A DNA stretch of 64,000 bases from positions 4,898,001 to 4,962,000 of the forward strand of contig NZ_CP009754.1 in the NCBI RefSeq assembly GCF_000772045.1, written 5' to 3'. The DNA comes from Streptomyces sp. CCM_MD2014 (lineage in GTDB: Bacteria; Actinomycetota; Actinomycetes; Streptomycetales; Streptomycetaceae). The notes below the pieces were generated by a model, which was given only the letters and a program-made list of their open reading frames with translations, was not told the DNA's origin and ran no database searches. The position numbers were made by a program, and so were the translations under genes. Positions 43,388 through 52,011 of this stretch are shown piece after piece. Position 1 is the first letter of the stretch, and each line of letters opens with the position of its first letter.

Positions 43388-44845
43388 ATGTCCACCTCGG
43401 CCACCGCCAAGGTCCCCCCGTCCCCCGAGCCGCCGGAGGACCGACGTCCCCCGCAGAACGGCATCGACCGTTACTTCAAGATCTCCGAGCGCGGCAGCAC
43501 CCTGCCCCGTGAGATCCGCGGCGGTTTCGCCACCTTCTTCGCGATGGCCTACATCATCGTGCTGAACCCGATCATCCTGGGCAGCGCGAAGGACATGTAC
43601 GGCCACCAGCTCGACAACGGTCAGCTGGTCACCGCGACCGCTCTGACGGCGGCGTTCACGACCCTCCTGATGGGTGTCATCGGCAACGTCCCGATCGCGC
43701 TCGCCGCCGGTCTGGGCGTGAACTCGGTCGTCGCACTCCAGCTCGCCCCGCGGATGTCCTGGCCGGACGCCATGGGCATGGTGGTGCTGGCCGGCTTCAT
43801 CGTGATGCTGCTGGTCGCCACCGGTCTGCGGGAGCGCGTGATGAACGCCGTTCCCTACGGCCTGCGCAAGGCCATCTCCATCGGTATCGGCCTCTTCGTC
43901 ATGATCGTCGGCCTCGTCGACTCGGGCTTCGTCACCCGGATGCCGGACGCCGCGCAGACCACCGTCCCGCTCCAGCTGGGCGTCGGCGGCCACCTGCACG
44001 GCTGGCCCGTCCTGGTCTTCGTCCTCGGCGTGCTGCTGACCCTCGCGCTGATCGTCCGCAAGACCCCGGGCGCCATCCTGATCTCCATCGTCGTGATGAC
44101 GGTCCTCGCGGTGATCGTCAATGCCGTCGCCGACATCCCGTCCTGGGGGCTGACCACCCCCGAGTGGCCCGGCAACCCCGTCGCCACCCCGGACTTCGGG
44201 CTGGTCGGCGAGGTCAGCCTGTTCGGCGGGTTCGACAAGGTCGGCGTCCTGACCGGGGTGCTGTTCGTCTTCACCGTGCTGCTGTCGTGCTTCTTCGACG
44301 CGATGGGCACGATCATGGGCGTCAGCGACGAGGCGAAGCTGACCGACGGCGAGGGCCAGATGCCGGGCATCAACAAGGTCCTGTTCGTCGACGGCGTCGC
44401 GGTCGCCGCGGGCGGTGCCAGCTCCGCCTCCGCCACCACCTGCTTCGTGGAGTCCACGGCCGGCGTCGGCGAGGGCGCCCGCACCGGCTTCGCCAACATC
44501 GTCACCGGCGCGCTGTTCGCCCTGGCGCTGTTCCTCACGCCGGTGGCCACCATGGTCCCCTCGCAGGCGGCGACCCCGGCACTGATCGCGGTCGGCTTCC
44601 TGATCCTGGCCGGTTCGATCCGGGAGATCGACTGGAGCGACTTCACGATCGCCATCCCGGCCTTCGTGACGATGCTGATGATGCCGTTCACCTACTCGAT
44701 CACCAACGGCATCGGCATGGGCTTCATCACCTTCTCGGTGCTGCGCCTGGCGGCCGGGCGGGGCCGCGAGGTGCCGGTGGCGATGCACGTGGTGTCGGCG
44801 GTCTTCGCCTTCTACTACCTGATGCCGGCCCTGGGCCTGACGTGA
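43388..44845 (+). CDS. AzgA-type purine permease (NCS2 family)
   Basis: A 485-residue transporter of the hypoxanthine/guanine/adenine permease branch. The N-terminus is cytoplasmic, followed by ATFFAMAYIIVLNPIILG (first helix) and NVPIALAAGLGVNSVVALQL, the conserved substrate-site segment. About 12-14 membrane segments. SASATTCFVESTAGVGEGARTG is the second conserved motif. Normal length. Takes up purines across the cytoplasmic membrane. Confidence 0.93.
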   Translation: MSTSATAKVPPSPEPPEDRRPPQNGIDRYFKISERGSTLPREIRGGFATFFAMAYIIVLNPIILGSAKDMYGHQLDNGQLVTATALTAAFTTLLMGVIGNVPIALAAGLGVNSVVALQLAPRMSWPDAMGMVVLAGFIVMLLVATGLRERVMNAVPYGLRKAISIGIGLFVMIVGLVDSGFVTRMPDAAQTTVPLQLGVGGHLHGWPVLVFVLGVLLTLALIVRKTPGAILISIVVMTVLAVIVNAVADIPSWGLTTPEWPGNPVATPDFGLVGEVSLFGGFDKVGVLTGVLFVFTVLLSCFFDAMGTIMGVSDEAKLTDGEGQMPGINKVLFVDGVAVAAGGASSASATTCFVESTAGVGEGARTGFANIVTGALFALALFLTPVATMVPSQAATPALIAVGFLILAGSIREIDWSDFTIAIPAFVTMLMMPFTYSITNGIGMGFITFSVLRLAAGRGREVPVAMHVVSAVFAFYYLMPALGLT

Positions 44846-44861
44846 GGCCCGCGGGGCTGCC

Positions 44862-45044
44862 TCAGGTGACCCCGTAGAACCGTTCCGTCTCCTCCACGGC
44901 GGACTGGAACCGCTCGTCGAAGTCATCCCGAATGAGCGTCCGGACGACATAGTCCTGGACGCTCATTCCTCTTTTGGCCGCATGGTCCCGGAGCCGGTCG
45001 AGCAGCTCCCCGTCTATCCGCAGGCTGAGCACGCTGGTCCCCAT
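44862..45044 (-). CDS. Ribbon-helix-helix DNA-binding protein (orphan antitoxin-like)
   Basis: A 60-residue protein from ATG 45044. TSVLSLRIDGELLDRLRDHA is the beta-strand and first helix of a CopG/Arc-type ribbon-helix-helix; GMSVQDYVVRTLI is the second helix. Such proteins are often antitoxins, but there is no toxin gene next to it: the neighbours are a purine permease and a MarR regulator. It may be a stand-alone repressor. The upstream extension to 45146 is not supported. Confidence 0.75.
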   Translation of the reverse strand: MGTSVLSLRIDGELLDRLRDHAAKRGMSVQDYVVRTLIRDDFDERFQSAVEETERFYGVT

Positions 45045-45198
45045 GAGCACGAGGGTCGCCCCGGGCTGCCGGGTGAGCTCCGATTTCCGGAAACGTCTCA
45101 CTCGTACGGGTGAACTGTGGGTTTCAGTGGCGGGCGTCACGGGCACATGGGCGCTGAGCGGTGGTATTTCGCGAGACTAATGAGTTACGCTAAGGAAC

Positions 45199-45636
45199 AT
45201 GCCGGACCTCAAGCATGGCGACGACGCGGCCGCCGTGAACTCCCTGCGCTCCGCCGTGATGCGGTTGTCCCGTCGGCTCAAGCACCAGCGGGTCGACGAG
45301 TCGCTCAGCCCCACCGAGATGTCGGTGCTGGGCACCCTGTCCAACTGCGGCAGCGCGACCCCGGGCGAGCTGGCCCGCAAGGAGCACGTCCAGCCGCCCT
45401 CGATGACCCGCATCGTGGCGCTCCTCGAGGCCAAGGGCCTGGTCCGGCTGGAGCCGCACCCCGAGGACCGGCGCCAGAAGGTCGTGACGCAGACCGAGCA
45501 GGCGGTGGTGATGCTCGAGGAGAGCCGCCGCAAGCGCAACGCGTTCCTGGCCACGCTGGTCGAGGGACTCGACGAGGACGAGTGGGCGAAACTGCGCGCC
45601 GCCGCCCCCGTGCTGGAGAAGCTCGCCCACAAGTAA
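45199..45636 (+). CDS. MarR-family regulator
   Basis: A 145-residue winged-helix regulator. STPGELARKEHVQPPSMTRI is the recognition region (about 55-75) and EDRRQKVVTQTEQ the wing. It lies 27 bases upstream of an MFS exporter gene, an arrangement in which MarR proteins control the transporter in response to a ligand. Divergent from the ribbon-helix-helix gene over 154 bases. Confidence 0.93.
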   Translation: MPDLKHGDDAAAVNSLRSAVMRLSRRLKHQRVDESLSPTEMSVLGTLSNCGSATPGELARKEHVQPPSMTRIVALLEAKGLVRLEPHPEDRRQKVVTQTEQAVVMLEESRRKRNAFLATLVEGLDEDEWAKLRAAAPVLEKLAHK

Positions 45637-45663
45637 GCAGTTCTCGCGAGGAGGCGAACCCTT

Positions 45664-47040
45664 TTGAGTACGGGATCCGGAGCAGCTTCCGCCCCCGCAC
45701 CCGACGGCCCCGACGATCCGACCACCCGCACCCCCGAGACCTCTCGGCCCCCTCGCAAGACGTCGATGTTCGCCTCCCTGAAGGTCAGGAACTACCGCCT
45801 GTTCTTCCTGGGCCAGGTCGTCTCCAACATCGGCACCTGGATGCAGCGCATCGCCCAGGACTGGCTGGTGCTCAGCCTCACCGGCTCCTCGGCCGCCGTC
45901 GGCATCACCACCGCCCTGCAGTTCCTGCCGATGCTGCTCTTCGGCCTCTACGGCGGCGTCCTCGTCGACCGCTGGCGCAAGCGGACCACGCTGCTGTTCA
46001 CCCAGTCCGCGATGGCCCTGTCCGCGCTCGCCCTCGCCGTCCTCACCCTCAGCGGCCAGGTCCAGGTCTGGCACGTCTACCTCGCCGCCTTCGCGATGGG
46101 CCTGGCCACCGTCCTGGACAACCCGGCCCGCCAGACCTTCGTCTCCGAGCTGGTCGGCCGCGACCAGCTGCAGAACGCGGTCAGCATGAACTCGGCCAAC
46201 TTCCAGTCCGCCCGCCTGGTCGGCCCCGCCGTCGCCGGTGTGATGATCACCGGGGTGGGCACCGGCTGGGCGTTCCTCGCCAACGGCCTGTCCTTCGTCG
46301 CGCCGCTCACCTGCCTGCTGCTGATGCGCGCCCGCGAGCTGCACGTCGTGCGGCGCACCCCGCGCGGCAAGGGCCAGCTGCGCGAGGGCCTGCGGTACGT
46401 CGCCGGCCGCCCCGAGCTGATCTGGACCATCGTGTTGGTGGGGTTCATCGGCACCTTCGGCTTCAACTTCCCCGTCTTCCTGTCCGCCTTCGCCGACGAC
46501 GTCTTCCACGCGGGCGCCGGGGCGTACAGCCTCTTCAACACCCTGATGGCCGTCGGTTCGCTGGCCGGCGCCCTGCTCGCCGCCCGCCGCGGCACCGCCC
46601 GGCTGCGCGTCCTGATCGCGGCGGCCCTCGGCTTCGGCGCCCTGGAGATCGTGGCCTCCGCGGCGCCCGAGCTGTGGCTCTTCGCGCTGCTGATGGTCCC
46701 GATCGGCGTCTTCAGCATGACGGTCAACGTCACCGCCAACACCAGCATCCAGATGTCCACCGACCCGGCCATGCGGGGCCGGGTGATGGCCCTGTACATG
46801 ATGGTCTTCCTCGGCGGTTCCCCGATCGGCGCCCCGATCGTCGGCTGGGTCACCGACGCCTACGGTGCCCGGGCCGGCTTCGCCGCGGGCGGCGCGGTGG
46901 CGGCGAGCGCCGCACTCGTCATCGGCCTGGTCCTGGCCCGCGTCGGCAACCTGCGCCTGTCGGTGGGCTGGCACCGCGGCCACCCCCAGGTCCGCTTCGT
47001 GCCCCGGGAGCGGCGGGAGGCGCTGGCGCCGGTGGCGTAG
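45664..47040 (+). CDS. MFS exporter (EntS/MFS_3-like)
   Basis: A 458-residue transporter starting at TTG 45664, with GAGGAGG at 45648-45654. The cytoplasmic N-terminus is Ser/Pro-rich (1-35); the first helix, NYRLFFLGQVVSNIGTWMQR, is the MFS_3/enterobactin-exporter signature. DRWRKRTTLLF is loop 2-3. About 12 helices. Probably an efflux protein under the MarR regulator just upstream; substrate unknown. Confidence 0.92.
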   Translation: MSTGSGAASAPAPDGPDDPTTRTPETSRPPRKTSMFASLKVRNYRLFFLGQVVSNIGTWMQRIAQDWLVLSLTGSSAAVGITTALQFLPMLLFGLYGGVLVDRWRKRTTLLFTQSAMALSALALAVLTLSGQVQVWHVYLAAFAMGLATVLDNPARQTFVSELVGRDQLQNAVSMNSANFQSARLVGPAVAGVMITGVGTGWAFLANGLSFVAPLTCLLLMRARELHVVRRTPRGKGQLREGLRYVAGRPELIWTIVLVGFIGTFGFNFPVFLSAFADDVFHAGAGAYSLFNTLMAVGSLAGALLAARRGTARLRVLIAAALGFGALEIVASAAPELWLFALLMVPIGVFSMTVNVTANTSIQMSTDPAMRGRVMALYMMVFLGGSPIGAPIVGWVTDAYGARAGFAAGGAVAASAALVIGLVLARVGNLRLSVGWHRGHPQVRFVPRERREALAPVA

Positions 47041-47058
47041 GGCGGGACCGGCTTCCGG

Positions 47059-47646
47059 TCAGTCGCGGGGGAAGTCGTCGGTCTTGAGGGTGAGGCCGAC
47101 GACGGTCCCGGTCAGGTCGACGTCCTCGCCGAAGCCGAAGCTGACGGCCGCGTGGTACTTGCCGTCCTTGGGGAGGGTGTGGAGGTGCCACTCGCCGGTG
47201 TACGGGTCGACGATCAGGTACACCGGGACGCCGGCGGCGGCGTAGGTGTCCTTCTTGGGGCCGTAGTCGTTGGCGGCGGTGTCTTTGGAGATGACCTCGG
47301 CGACGAATTCGACGTCCTGATAGCGCCAGAGGCCCTTGCCGTCCTTCACCGAGCGTTCGGCGATGGCTGCGACATCGCAGGCGAATCCGTTGAGCCGCCC
47401 GGGGAAGTCGATGCGCACGTCCGAGGCCAGTTGCTTGCGGGTGTACTTGACGCGCAATTGTTCAAGAATGTCGAAGATGATCTCGAAGTGGTGGTGCCGC
47501 TGCGGCGACATGAAGACGTGCCCCCCGACGATCTCGGTCTTGTATCCCTCGGGGACGGGCATCTTCTCGAGCCACTCGAACATGGCGTCCAGAGTCAGCT
47601 CGGTGCTCTCTTCGGCCATCTCGATCCTGTCGTCAAGGACGGTCAT
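47059..47646 (-). CDS. Uma2-family (DUF820) putative PD-(D/E)XK endonuclease, copy 1
   Basis: A 195-residue protein from ATG 47646 with AGGAG upstream. VEIVGG-type N-terminus (TEIVGGHVFM), SDVRIDFPG, and FVAEVISKDT, which holds the E-V-x-S catalytic pattern of Uma2, then DYGPKKDTYAAAGVPVYLIVDP. Uma2 proteins are abundant in Streptomyces and cyanobacteria and have no settled role. A paralogue of identical length with the same leader lies at 49528-50115. Confidence 0.88.
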   Translation of the reverse strand: MTVLDDRIEMAEESTELTLDAMFEWLEKMPVPEGYKTEIVGGHVFMSPQRHHHFEIIFDILEQLRVKYTRKQLASDVRIDFPGRLNGFACDVAAIAERSVKDGKGLWRYQDVEFVAEVISKDTAANDYGPKKDTYAAAGVPVYLIVDPYTGEWHLHTLPKDGKYHAAVSFGFGEDVDLTGTVVGLTLKTDDFPRD

Positions 47647-47710
47647 CGTGGCGCTCCTCCCCGGCTGCCCCCGACGCGAGTGCAGCCGCGCAGTACAACG
47701 ATACGCACGG
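47647..47710 (-). promoter_or_regulatory. Conserved leader/promoter of Uma2 copy 1
   Basis: This leader is near-identical in length and sequence to that of copy 2 (50116-50179). The strongest block, read on this strand, is CCGTGCGTATCGTTGTACTG at the upstream end (about 47691-47710), with TATCGT as a plausible -10 element; the 5' untranslated part carries the GGGGAGGAGCG ribosome-binding region. Confidence 0.6.
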
Positions 47711-47762
47711 TGACCAGGACACGCGCGGACGTACACGTGTTCCCCGGGGGAGACTGGCCGGC

Positions 47763-48335
47763 ATGAGACTGTTCGCCGCCGTGCTGCCGCCCGAGGACGT
47801 CACCGCCTCCCTCGCCGCCGAGGTGGCCGTGCTGCGGGGGCTGCCGGGCGCCGACGGGCTGCGCTGGACCGGGCGTCCCGGGTGGCACCTCACGCTCGCC
47901 TTCTACGGCGAGGTCGACGACGACGCCGTACCCGACCTGTCGGCCCGGCTGGAGCGGGCGGCCCGCCGCACCGAGCCCTTCGAGCTGGCGCTGCGCGGCG
48001 GCGGCCAGTTCGGGCGCGGCCGGGCGCTGTGGGCCGGTGCGGAGGGGGGCCTCGCGACCCTGCGGCTGCTGGCCGACCGCGCGGAGTCGGCGGGGCGCAG
48101 GGCGGGCGTCGAGATGGGCGAGCACCGGCGCTATCGGCCCCACCTGACGCTGGCCCGCAGCAGGCGGGCCTTCGACGCCCGTCCCTACGTCGAGGCGCTG
48201 GCCGGCTTCACCGGACCCGCCTGGACGGTGACCGACCTGGCGCTGGTCCGCAGCTTCCTGCCCGACTCGGGCGTGCCGGGCGAGCAGCCCCGTTACGAGG
48301 CGGTCGCCCGCAGCCCGCTCGGCGTCTCCGGTTAG
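47763..48335 (+). CDS. thpR: RNA 2',3'-cyclic phosphodiesterase / 2H phosphoesterase
   Basis: A 190-residue 2H phosphoesterase. The two catalytic H-x-T motifs are HLTLAFYG (H42) and HLTLARS (H127). ThpR opens 2',3'-cyclic phosphates at RNA ends, with old name 2'-5' RNA ligase. Starts at ATG 47763. Divergent from Uma2 copy 1; a 28-codon membrane peptide follows 10 bases downstream. Confidence 0.93.
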   Translation: MRLFAAVLPPEDVTASLAAEVAVLRGLPGADGLRWTGRPGWHLTLAFYGEVDDDAVPDLSARLERAARRTEPFELALRGGGQFGRGRALWAGAEGGLATLRLLADRAESAGRRAGVEMGEHRRYRPHLTLARSRRAFDARPYVEALAGFTGPAWTVTDLALVRSFLPDSGVPGEQPRYEAVARSPLGVSG

Positions 48336-48345
48336 GCTCGGGGGC

Positions 48346-48432
48346 GTGGACCCGAAGACCCGTAACCGGATCATGGCCGGTGTGCTCGTGCTGATGCTCG
48401 TGGTGGTGGCGGTGGCGGCGGCCCTCGGCTGA
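48346..48432 (+). CDS. 28-residue single-pass membrane peptide
   Basis: GTG 48346 encodes MDPKTRNRIMAG followed by an all-hydrophobic Leu/Val/Ala helix ending AAALG. A charged, basic start plus one membrane helix. It follows thpR by 10 bases, probably on the same mRNA. Very short but with clear membrane-protein character; from memory, similar peptides are annotated in Streptomyces genomes. Confidence 0.55.
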   Translation: MDPKTRNRIMAGVLVLMLVVVAVAAALG

Positions 48433-48482
48433 TCGGCCCGTGGGCGGCCGCCCCGCTCACCCCACCGCTGCTCCGGCCGCGG

Positions 48483-49475
48483 CTACCAGGCGAAGGCCTC
48501 CGGAGAGGGGCCGGGACCCGGGAAGACCTCGTCGAGCCCGGCCAGCAGCTCGTCCGACAGCTCCAGCTCCACGGCCCTGAGTGCCGACGCGAGCTGGTCG
48601 GCCGTGCGCGGACCCACGATCGGGCCGGTCACGCCGGGCCGGGTCAGCAGCCAGGCCAGTGCCGCCTCGCCGGGCTCCACCCCGTGCTTGTCGAGCAGGT
48701 CCTCGTACGCCTGGATCTGCGTCCGCTTCGCGGGGTCGGCCAGGGCGTCGGCCGCGCGCCCCGAGGCCCGGCGCCCGCCCTGGACCTCCTTCTTGATGAC
48801 CCCTCCGAGCAGCCCGCCGTGCAGCGGCGACCACGGGATGACGCCGAGGCCGTACTCCTGCGCGGCCGGGATCACCTCCATCTCGGCGCGGCGCTCGGCC
48901 AGGTTGTACAGGCACTGCTCGCTGACCAGGCCGATGGTCCCGCCACGCCGGGCGGCGGTCTCGTTGGCCTGCGCGATCTTGTACCCGGGGAAGTTCGACG
49001 ACCCGGCGTAGAGCACCTTGCCCTGCTGGACCAGGGTGTCGATCGCCTGCCAGATCTCGTCGAAGCCGGTGGCGCGGTCGATGTGGTGGAACTGGTACAG
49101 GTCGATGTGGTCGGTCCGGAGCCGCTTCAGGCTGGCGTCCACCGCCCGCCGGATGTTCACGGCGGACAGCTTGTCGTGGTTGGGCCACGCCTCGCCGTCG
49201 GCGCCCATGTTGCCGTACACCTTGGTGGCGATGACGGTCTTGTCGCGCCGGCCGTCGCCCCGGGCGAACCAGTTGCCGATGATCTCCTCGGTACGGCCCT
49301 TGTTCTCGCCCCAGCCGTACACGTTGGCGGTGTCGAAGAAGTTGATGCCGGCGTCCAGCGCCGCGTCCATGATGGCGTGGCTGTCGGCCTCGTCGGTCTG
49401 CGGACCGAAGTTCATGGTGCCGAGGACGAGCCGGCTGACCTTGAGTCCCGTGCGTCCGAGCTGCGTGTACTTCAT
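48483..49475 (-). CDS. Aldo/keto reductase
   Basis: A 330-residue (beta/alpha)8-barrel reductase from ATG 49475. Catalytic residues are visible: FFDTANVYGWG (Asp and Tyr), VIATKVYG (Lys) and YQFHHIDR (His). Resembles the YajO/tas-like AKR group acting on aldehydes or sugars with NADPH. The C-terminal GPIVGPRTADQL binds the cofactor phosphate. The reading frame extends well upstream over copy 2 of Uma2 but as shadow. Substrate unknown. Confidence 0.93.
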   Translation of the reverse strand: MKYTQLGRTGLKVSRLVLGTMNFGPQTDEADSHAIMDAALDAGINFFDTANVYGWGENKGRTEEIIGNWFARGDGRRDKTVIATKVYGNMGADGEAWPNHDKLSAVNIRRAVDASLKRLRTDHIDLYQFHHIDRATGFDEIWQAIDTLVQQGKVLYAGSSNFPGYKIAQANETAARRGGTIGLVSEQCLYNLAERRAEMEVIPAAQEYGLGVIPWSPLHGGLLGGVIKKEVQGGRRASGRAADALADPAKRTQIQAYEDLLDKHGVEPGEAALAWLLTRPGVTGPIVGPRTADQLASALRAVELELSDELLAGLDEVFPGPGPSPEAFAW

Positions 49476-49527
49476 GGTCCCCAAGCCAACGACTTGGAGT
49501 GCGCTCCAGGCAAGCGGGGGCGGGCGG

Positions 49528-50115
49528 TCAGTCGCGGGGGAAGGCGTCGGTCCCGAGGGTGAGGCCGAGGACGGTGCCGGTGAGGTCCAGGTCCTCCCCG
49601 AAGACGACCCTGGTCTCGGTCGTGTAGTCGCCGTCCTTGGGGTGCGTGAAGATGTGGCAGCGGCCCTGGTACGGGTCGGCGACCAGGTAGAGGGGGACCT
49701 CTGCGGCGGCGTAGGCGAGCTTCTTGGGGCCGTAGTCGTTGGCGGCGGTGCCCTGGGCGATGACCTCGGCCACGAACTCGACGTCCTGGTAGCGCCAGTG
49801 GCCCGTTTCGTCCTGCTCGGCCCCGTTGCGGAGCTTGGCCACATCGGGGCAGAAAGCGTTCCCCGGTCCCGGGAAATCGATACGGACGTCCGAGAGGAGT
49901 TCGACGTCCATGCCGAAGCGGTCTTCGACGGCTCGTTCGATGCGGCGGATGATTTTGTGGTGGGTGCTGCGCTGCGGTGTCATGTGGACGCTGCCCCCGA
50001 CGATCTCGACCCGGAATCCTTCGGGGACGGGCATCCGCTCCAGCCGCTCGAACCACTCGTCCAGGCGCTGGGTGTTGGCGTCGGCCATGGCGATCCTGTC
50101 GTCTACGACGGTCAT
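49528..50115 (-). CDS. Uma2-family (DUF820) putative PD-(D/E)XK endonuclease, copy 2
   Basis: A 195-residue paralogue of copy 1, with the same layout: VEIVGGSVHMTPQR, SDVRIDFPG, FVAEVIAQGTAANDYGPKK and the ending of the same form. ATG 50115 matches the copy 1 start. The paralogue pair brackets thpR, the 28-residue peptide and the aldo/keto reductase. Divergence is spread along the gene, so the duplication is not recent, yet the leader DNA is far better kept. Confidence 0.88.
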   Translation of the reverse strand: MTVVDDRIAMADANTQRLDEWFERLERMPVPEGFRVEIVGGSVHMTPQRSTHHKIIRRIERAVEDRFGMDVELLSDVRIDFPGPGNAFCPDVAKLRNGAEQDETGHWRYQDVEFVAEVIAQGTAANDYGPKKLAYAAAEVPLYLVADPYQGRCHIFTHPKDGDYTTETRVVFGEDLDLTGTVLGLTLGTDAFPRD

Positions 50116-50179
50116 CGTGGCACTCCTCGCCGGCTGTCCCACGGGCGGGAGCAGCCGCGCGGTACAACGATACGCACGG
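50116..50179 (-). promoter_or_regulatory. Conserved leader/promoter of Uma2 copy 2
   Basis: The 29-bp block GCAGCCGCGC-x-GTACAACGA-TACGCACGG (50151-50179, plus strand) matches copy 1 (47682-47710) except for one base, at exactly the same distance from the ATG. Confidence 0.6.
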
Positions 50180-50225
50180 CGGCCGGGACACGGGACGACG
50201 CGCATATGCCACGGCGCGGGGGCTC

Positions 50226-50906
50226 CTACGAGGCGGCGGTGTACGGCCCGCCCAGCCCCCACTCCTCGTGCAGCGCCTCCGCGAACGCCTCCGCGATCCG
50301 GTGCTCGCCGCTCTCGTTGGGATGCGTGCCGTCGTAGGTGTCCGTGTGGAAGTCGTACGCCGGCGGGGGCGGGACGAACAGCAGCGGGGCACCCGGGTCG
50401 TCGAGGTCGGCGGCGGTCTTCGCGAGGAGTTCGTTGAAGTGGGCGACCTGCTCGGCGAAGGTCTCGTCGGCGTCCACCCGGATGTTGTGCAGGACCGGCA
50501 TCACGGCGATGCGGATGCGCGGGTTCGCCGAGCGGGCGGCGGCCACGAAGGCGCGGACGTTGGCGGCGGTCTGCTCGGCGTTGGTGTAGAAGCCGAGGTC
50601 TATCAGGCCCAGGGAGACCAGCAGCACGTCCGCGCGGCAGGAGCGCACCGTCTCGCCGATCAGCGGCGTCATGTGGTGCCAGCCCTCGCCCCAGCCGGCC
50701 AGGTGGGCACGGGGGAAGTCCGGGTCGGCGTAGGAGTAGGACACGGGCTCGTCCGTCGACGGGTCGTGCAGTGTCTCGCGCGGGCCGACGAAGGTGAAGG
50801 GGCGGCCGTAGGAGTCGCGCAGGTGCTGCCACAGCCGGTAGCGCCACGTGTGTTCGCCGGCGCTCCCGATCGTCATGGAGTCACCGACGAACATGAACCT
50901 GAGCAT
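50226..50906 (-). CDS. SGNH/GDSL-family hydrolase
   Basis: A 226-residue protein from ATG 50906. The N-terminal FVGDSMTIG is the GDS block with the nucleophile Ser; LVSLGLIDLG is near block III (Asn replaced, so the oxyanion residue is unclear); DGTHPNESGEHRIA near the C-terminus gives the catalytic Asp-His (block V). No signal peptide, so it acts inside the cell or is misassigned in start. Likely an esterase or acyl/acetyl hydrolase. Confidence 0.87.
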   Translation of the reverse strand: MLRFMFVGDSMTIGSAGEHTWRYRLWQHLRDSYGRPFTFVGPRETLHDPSTDEPVSYSYADPDFPRAHLAGWGEGWHHMTPLIGETVRSCRADVLLVSLGLIDLGFYTNAEQTAANVRAFVAAARSANPRIRIAVMPVLHNIRVDADETFAEQVAHFNELLAKTAADLDDPGAPLLFVPPPPAYDFHTDTYDGTHPNESGEHRIAEAFAEALHEEWGLGGPYTAAS

Positions 50907-51018
50907 CCGCTCATCATGGACGATCGGCCTGGCCGGCGCGATGTGAGCCCGACCACGCAGGGTGACCGGCGGGGTGGTCGCCGACGTGAACGCCCGCACG
51001 GGATGGCAGGCTTGGCGC

Positions 51019-52011
51019 ATGCGCCGACCCTTCGCCCTCCTCGCCTCGGCCCTTCTCGTGGGCGCCCTCGCCGTGCCCGCCTCGGCGGCGGACGGGCAGG
51101 ACGGGCCCGCGGGGAGCGACGGGTTCACCATCAAGGACCCGCGCATCACCGAGTCCAGCGGCCTCGCCGCCTCCCGTCAGCACCCCGGCATCTACTGGAC
51201 GCACAACGACCAGGACACCGGCCCCTACCTCTACGCCGTGGACGGCGCCACCGGGGAGACCGTCGCCCGCGTCGCCCTCTCCGGCGTCGGCACGCCCCGC
51301 GACGTCGAGGCGATCGCCATCGGCCCCGGCAACCGGATCTTCGTCGGCGACATCGGCGACAACGACGGCGTGACCTGGCCGTACGTGTGGATCTACGAGC
51401 TGCCCGAGCCGAAGGAGCTCAAGGACCAGACCGTCAGGGCGACGCAGTACGTGGTGAAGTACGCGGACGGTTCCCGCGACGCCGAGTCGATGGTGGTCCA
51501 CCCGAAGACCGGGCGGGTCTACATCATCGACAAGAACGAGGACGGCGGGCACCTGTACGAGGGCCCGGCGAAGCTGTCGTCCTCTGGCAGCAACGTCTTC
51601 AAGCCCACCGTGCCCGTGGACCTCTGGGCGACGGACGCCGCGTTCTCCCCGGACGGTGAGCAGCTCGCCGTGCGCGGCTACCTCGGGGGCATCTGGTACG
51701 ACTGGAACGGCGGGAAGATCAAGCGCACGGGGCGGATCAGCGTGCCGCTGGGACAGGGCGAGTCCGCCACCTACACGACCGACGGCAAGAAGCTGCTGCT
51801 CGGCATGGAGGGCGCCAACAGCCCCGTCAAGGCCGAGGACGTGCCGGGGCGCGACGGCGGCGACTCGGGCGGCGGACCGGGTTCCGGGTCGCATGCCTCG
51901 GGTGCGGACTCGGACGGTCCGGGCGGGGACACGCTCAAGGTCGGCGCGGTCGGGCTGCTCGTCGCCCTCGCCGCCCTGTTCGGCCTACGCCGGGTCTTCC
52001 GGCGCCGCTGA
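51019..52011 (+). CDS. Secreted beta-propeller-like protein with C-terminal membrane anchor
   Basis: A 330-residue protein. Residues 1-25 are a signal peptide (MRRPFALLASALLVGALAVP, cleaved near ASA-ADG). The body is rich in beta-strand repeats (GIYWTHNDQDTGPYLYAVDG; DVEAIAIGPGNRIFVGDIGD; DAAFSPDGEQLAVRGYLGG), like NHL or SMP-30-type propellers. Near the end is a Gly/Ser-rich linker, a membrane helix (VGAVGLLVALAALFGL) and Arg residues, but no LPXTG. Surface-anchored; function unknown. Its 3' end overlaps the TetR gene by 27 bases. Confidence 0.82.
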   Translation: MRRPFALLASALLVGALAVPASAADGQDGPAGSDGFTIKDPRITESSGLAASRQHPGIYWTHNDQDTGPYLYAVDGATGETVARVALSGVGTPRDVEAIAIGPGNRIFVGDIGDNDGVTWPYVWIYELPEPKELKDQTVRATQYVVKYADGSRDAESMVVHPKTGRVYIIDKNEDGGHLYEGPAKLSSSGSNVFKPTVPVDLWATDAAFSPDGEQLAVRGYLGGIWYDWNGGKIKRTGRISVPLGQGESATYTTDGKKLLLGMEGANSPVKAEDVPGRDGGDSGGGPGSGSHASGADSDGPGGDTLKVGAVGLLVALAALFGLRRVFRRR

